Of a DNA stretch of 6,791 nt, positions 5,390 to 6,791 are shown one piece after another (position 1 is the stretch's first letter; every line of letters begins with the position of its first letter). The translations under genes and the position numbers were made by a program. The notes beneath the pieces are model-generated. The model had not been told where the DNA came from and ran no database searches. It was given only the letters and a program-made list of their open reading frames with translations. Source of the DNA: a bacterium (lineage in GTDB: Bacteria; Bdellovibrionota; Bdellovibrionia; Bdellovibrionales; UBA1609); the NCBI GenBank assembly GCA_021784635.1, contig JAJYHS010000127.1, positions 1-6,791 of the forward strand. Reading direction: 5' to 3'.

Positions 5390-5413
5390 AGATGTCGGCA
5401 AGGGGGCCGATAA
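5387..5413 (+). promoter_or_regulatory. Sigma-28 (FliA) promoter of fliS
   Basis: TAAA at 5387-5390, exactly 15 bases, and GCCGATAA at 5406-5413 match the FliA consensus perfectly in all 12 scored positions. The TAA of the -35 is the stop codon of fliD. Predicted transcription starts near 5420, giving a leader of about 19 bases that still includes GGAG at 5424-5427. This is the best sigma-28 match in the window. Confidence 0.8.
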
Positions 5414-5438
5414 AAATAGAGATGGAGACGCTTAGTAA

Positions 5439-5837
5439 ATGAAGGATGCACATAAAAAATATAAAAACCAGTCTGTTCAAACGGCAAGCCGTGAAAAAAT
5501 CCTGCTGCTTTTGTTTGAGGCGGCAATCCGCTTTACAAAGCAAGCGATTCAAGCATGCGAAGCAAATAATATCTCTGATCGCGGGTATTACATAGGTCGA
5601 GCTTACGACATCATTAGCGAGCTCAACAATACTCTTAATCATAAAATAAGCACCAATCTCGGAAAAAATTTAGAACAACTCTACATGTCTATTGCCGACC
5701 AATATGTGCAGGCCAATATTTCGGGCAAGGTTAAACATCTCGAAGACGCGCTTAGAATTCTGGAAATTCTTTATAATGGATGGTCGCAGGCGATCGAAAA
5801 ATTAAAAACAGAACGAAAAATGGGTGAATCGGCTTAG
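5439..5837 (+). CDS. fliS: Flagellin export chaperone FliS
   Basis: FliS binds the C-terminal D0 region of flagellin in the cytoplasm, prevents premature polymerisation and delivers it to the export gate. The 132-residue, all-helical product has the typical N-terminus with Y8 and TASREKILLLLFEAAIRF at 15-32, equivalent to the family's T-sPekLi-mLYdgai-f. It continues with the helix AYDIISELNNTLNH at 55-68, NLGKNLEQLYMSIADQYVQAN at 73-93, and the last helix with LEDALRILEILYNGWSQAI at 101-119, containing the conserved W115. ATG 5439 directly follows an in-frame TAA; GGAG is 11 bases upstream, a little long. It lies 49 bases after fliD, has its own sigma-28-like promoter, and is followed at 13 bases by a second helical chaperone gene. 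Confidence 0.93.
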   Translation: MKDAHKKYKNQSVQTASREKILLLLFEAAIRFTKQAIQACEANNISDRGYYIGRAYDIISELNNTLNHKISTNLGKNLEQLYMSIADQYVQANISGKVKHLEDALRILEILYNGWSQAIEKLKTERKMGESA

Positions 5838-5839
5838 CC

Positions 5840-5845
5840 AAGGAG
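5840..5845 (+). promoter_or_regulatory. Ribosome binding site that decides the start after fliS
   Basis: AAGGAG lies just after the fliS stop and 5 bases before GTG 5851. The upstream in-frame GTG 5824, inside fliS, has no SD and would add nine residues, so 5851 is the better start. Confidence 0.7.
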
Positions 5846-5850
5846 CAAAG

Positions 5851-6276
5851 GTGAACTCATCAATAGACATATTAGAAGAAAAGAATATGCATCTTGAAGA
5901 TTTTTATCGGCTAAATGAGTCGGCGCTCGAAAAGTTCAAGGCCGATGACTTTTCTGATCTTGAAGAATTTTACAAAACGCGCGAAGGGATTTTAGACATC
6001 ATCCGAAAGCTTGATGAAATGTTGGAGCGGGTAAATCAAACAGAAGGCGATCAGTCAAAGATTGATTTAGCACTCAAGAAATCAGTGATGGAAGCGTTGG
6101 AGCATAAAAATATTCTCGTTACGCAAATATTAGAACAGGATTTGAATATTCTTTCGGTTCTCGAAACAGCAAAATCTGAAATTATTAAGGAATTGACTCA
6201 AGTCCGCAGCGCAAAAAAAGCGATTGGCGCGTATCACTCCGGCAACAACAAATCGCGACTGAGCGAAAAAGTATAA
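5851..6276 (+). CDS. FliT/FlgN-like flagellar export chaperone (probable)
   Basis: This 141-residue protein is almost entirely helical, highly charged and lacks cysteine, signal peptide and membrane segments. Residues 15-55 (LEDFYRLNESALEKF, then DDFSDLEEFYKTREGILDII) show the FliT/FlgN pattern: an aromatic-containing first helix, an acidic D/E-x-L turn and an RE-x-(I/L)L motif at 44-48. The C-terminal KKAIGAYHSGNN at 122-133 resembles the small-residue/Tyr tail of FlgN-type proteins. FliT escorts FliD and FlgN escorts the hook-filament junction proteins; which is the client here cannot be told from sequence, although the position after fliD-fliS favours FliT. It overlaps nothing and starts 13 bases after fliS, so it is probably co-transcribed with it. 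Similarity in this family is weak, and the assignment relies on gene order as well as pattern. Confidence 0.68.
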   Translation: MNSSIDILEEKNMHLEDFYRLNESALEKFKADDFSDLEEFYKTREGILDIIRKLDEMLERVNQTEGDQSKIDLALKKSVMEALEHKNILVTQILEQDLNILSVLETAKSEIIKELTQVRSAKKAIGAYHSGNNKSRLSEKV

Positions 6277-6327
6277 AATTAAGCGACAAAATGATGACAG
6301 GCCAGTCTGTATGGTTAGTCAATAAAT

Positions 6328-6349
6328 CGACTGATAGTCGTTCTCTTCT
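6328..6349 (+). terminator. Weak possible terminator after the FliT/FlgN-like gene
   Basis: CGACT-GAT-AGTCG at 6328-6340 is a 5-bp stem with a 3-base loop, followed by the pyrimidine-rich TTCTCTTCT. The stem is short and the tail is interrupted by C, so termination would be inefficient at best and some read-through to the next gene is expected. Confidence 0.25.
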
Positions 6350-6371
6350 TGAAATTAGAAGCGGTTGAGAC

Positions 6372-6388
6372 CTGGCATTTAAGTTGCT
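6372..6388 (+). promoter_or_regulatory. Sigma-54 (RpoN)-like promoter of the TPR gene
   Basis: CTGGCA at 6372-6377 and TTGCT at 6384-6388 match both halves of the RpoN consensus YTGGCACG-N4-TTGCW, with GG (6374-6375) and GC (6386-6387) separated by exactly 10 bases. Mismatches fall only in the less conserved middle (6378-6380). Transcription would start near 6399, giving a leader of about 20 bases that contains the SD. Confidence 0.55.
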
Positions 6389-6411
6389 CCTTGTTTCATT
6401 AAATAAGGAGC
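6386..6411 (+). promoter_or_regulatory. Hairpin that can cover the SD of the TPR gene
   Basis: GCTCCTTGTTT at 6386-6396 pairs with AAATAAGGAGC at 6401-6411 over 11 bp (one G-U pair) with a CATT tetraloop. The 3' arm contains the whole SD AAGGAG (6405-6410). The 5' arm overlaps the -12 part of the sigma-54-like element and lies upstream of its predicted start, so the hairpin would exist only in longer, read-through RNA. No T-tract follows, which excludes a standard terminator. Confidence 0.55.
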
Positions 6412-6418
6412 CCGCCAG

Positions 6419-6791
6419 ATGACTAGACCAGAGTCAGATTTACCACAAAAAAATTTTTCATTCGATGTCGTCGACGAAAGTTCGGATTTATCACGGCCCT
6501 CGCTTTTGGCGCGGCCGCTAAATTTGCGAAAGCAGGCGCTGGCCGAATTCGATGCCGAATTTATTTTAGAGCAAAAAAATAAAAATGACTCTCGGTTTGA
6601 GTTAAGTCGAAGCTCGGGCGCCGATATCTCAGAAGCTATAGTCAATGCGCGGGCGCTTATGCGCGAACACGAATATCGTCTTGCGCACGATTTATTTCGA
6701 GCAATTTTAAAAATCGATAGCAAAAGTGACGATGCCATTCGTGGTGTTTGCGAAGGCGCTCGACAGTTAGGGCGGCACGATGAGACGATAC
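6419..6791 (+). CDS. TPR-repeat protein, 5' part (continues beyond the window)
   Basis: The open frame runs from ATG 6419 to the window edge with no stop (124 codons visible). AAGGAG at 6405-6410, 8 bases upstream, supports the start. Residues 1-70 are polar, charged and low in hydrophobic blocks, with no signal peptide or membrane segment, so a cytoplasmic protein is likely. Residues 72-105 (SEAIVNARALMREHEYRLAHDLFRAIL, then KIDSKSDD) fit one tetratricopeptide repeat, and AIRGVCEGARQLGRHDETI at 106-124 begins a second. TPR arrays bind protein partners; the partner here is unknown. Its place after flagellar chaperones suggests a flagellar or regulatory role, but a separate sigma-54-like promoter and SD hairpin show that it may be controlled independently. 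Confidence 0.78.
   Translation, partial: MTRPESDLPQKNFSFDVVDESSDLSRPSLLARPLNLRKQALAEFDAEFILEQKNKNDSRFELSRSSGADISEAIVNARALMREHEYRLAHDLFRAILKIDSKSDDAIRGVCEGARQLGRHDETI

Noticed and set aside
6379..6738. Minus-strand open frame of 119 codons near the right edge.
   Set aside because: It is antisense to the TPR gene, which has a good SD and a recognisable repeat; the minus-strand product is serine/arginine-rich and unlike any family.

Overview
This window is mostly a late flagellar (filament) locus, with one metabolic GTPase gene at its left edge. All recognisable genes read on the + strand. The likely source is a predatory or related bacterium of the Bdellovibrio group (Bdellovibrionota, formerly Deltaproteobacteria). 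That is an inference from two short, tandem, gaplessly alignable 276-residue flagellins followed by flaG, fliD and fliS, and from a moderate-GC genome with many GTG/TTG starts. No rRNA or other lineage marker is present to prove it.

Layout: (1) 1-151 is a leader with no gene. (2) 152-1039 encodes a MeaB/ArgK-type G3E GTPase, the chaperone of methylmalonyl-CoA mutase. (3) 1097-1402 encodes a small protein I do not recognise, acidic at the N-terminal side and basic at the C-terminal side. (4) 1522-2352 and 2545-3375 are two flagellin genes, each with its own sigma-28-like promoter and a structured leader. (5) A two-hairpin region at 3378-3483 ends in a strong intrinsic terminator. (6) 3536-3913 flaG, 4004-5389 fliD (filament cap, TTG start), 5439-5837 fliS (flagellin chaperone) and 5851-6276 (an all-helical FliT/FlgN-like chaperone) form a gene run. 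(7) From 6419 to the window end lies the start of a TPR-repeat protein that continues outside the window.

The products fit one job. The flagellins are the filament subunits, FliS and the FliT/FlgN-like protein would escort substrates to the export apparatus, FliD caps the filament, and FlaG is usually linked to filament length or structure. Four sites match the sigma-28 (FliA) pattern TAAA-N15/16-(G)CCGATAA, in front of the unknown small gene, both flagellins and fliS. A sigma-54-like GG-N10-GC element precedes the TPR gene. This suggests that the small unknown gene and fliS belong to the late flagellar regulon and that the TPR gene is controlled separately.

The most interesting signals are in non-coding DNA. 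The second flagellin leader contains two mutually exclusive 9-bp hairpins: one hides the Shine-Dalgarno (SD) sequence, and the other is built from an exact upstream copy of the GTTGGAG that forms part of the SD. The first flagellin leader also has competing hairpins. The TPR gene SD lies in an 11-bp hairpin whose 5' arm overlaps the -12 part of the sigma-54-like promoter, so the hairpin could form only in read-through RNA. A 10-bp inverted repeat brackets the second flagellin promoter. Together these suggest layered post-transcriptional control of flagellin synthesis.
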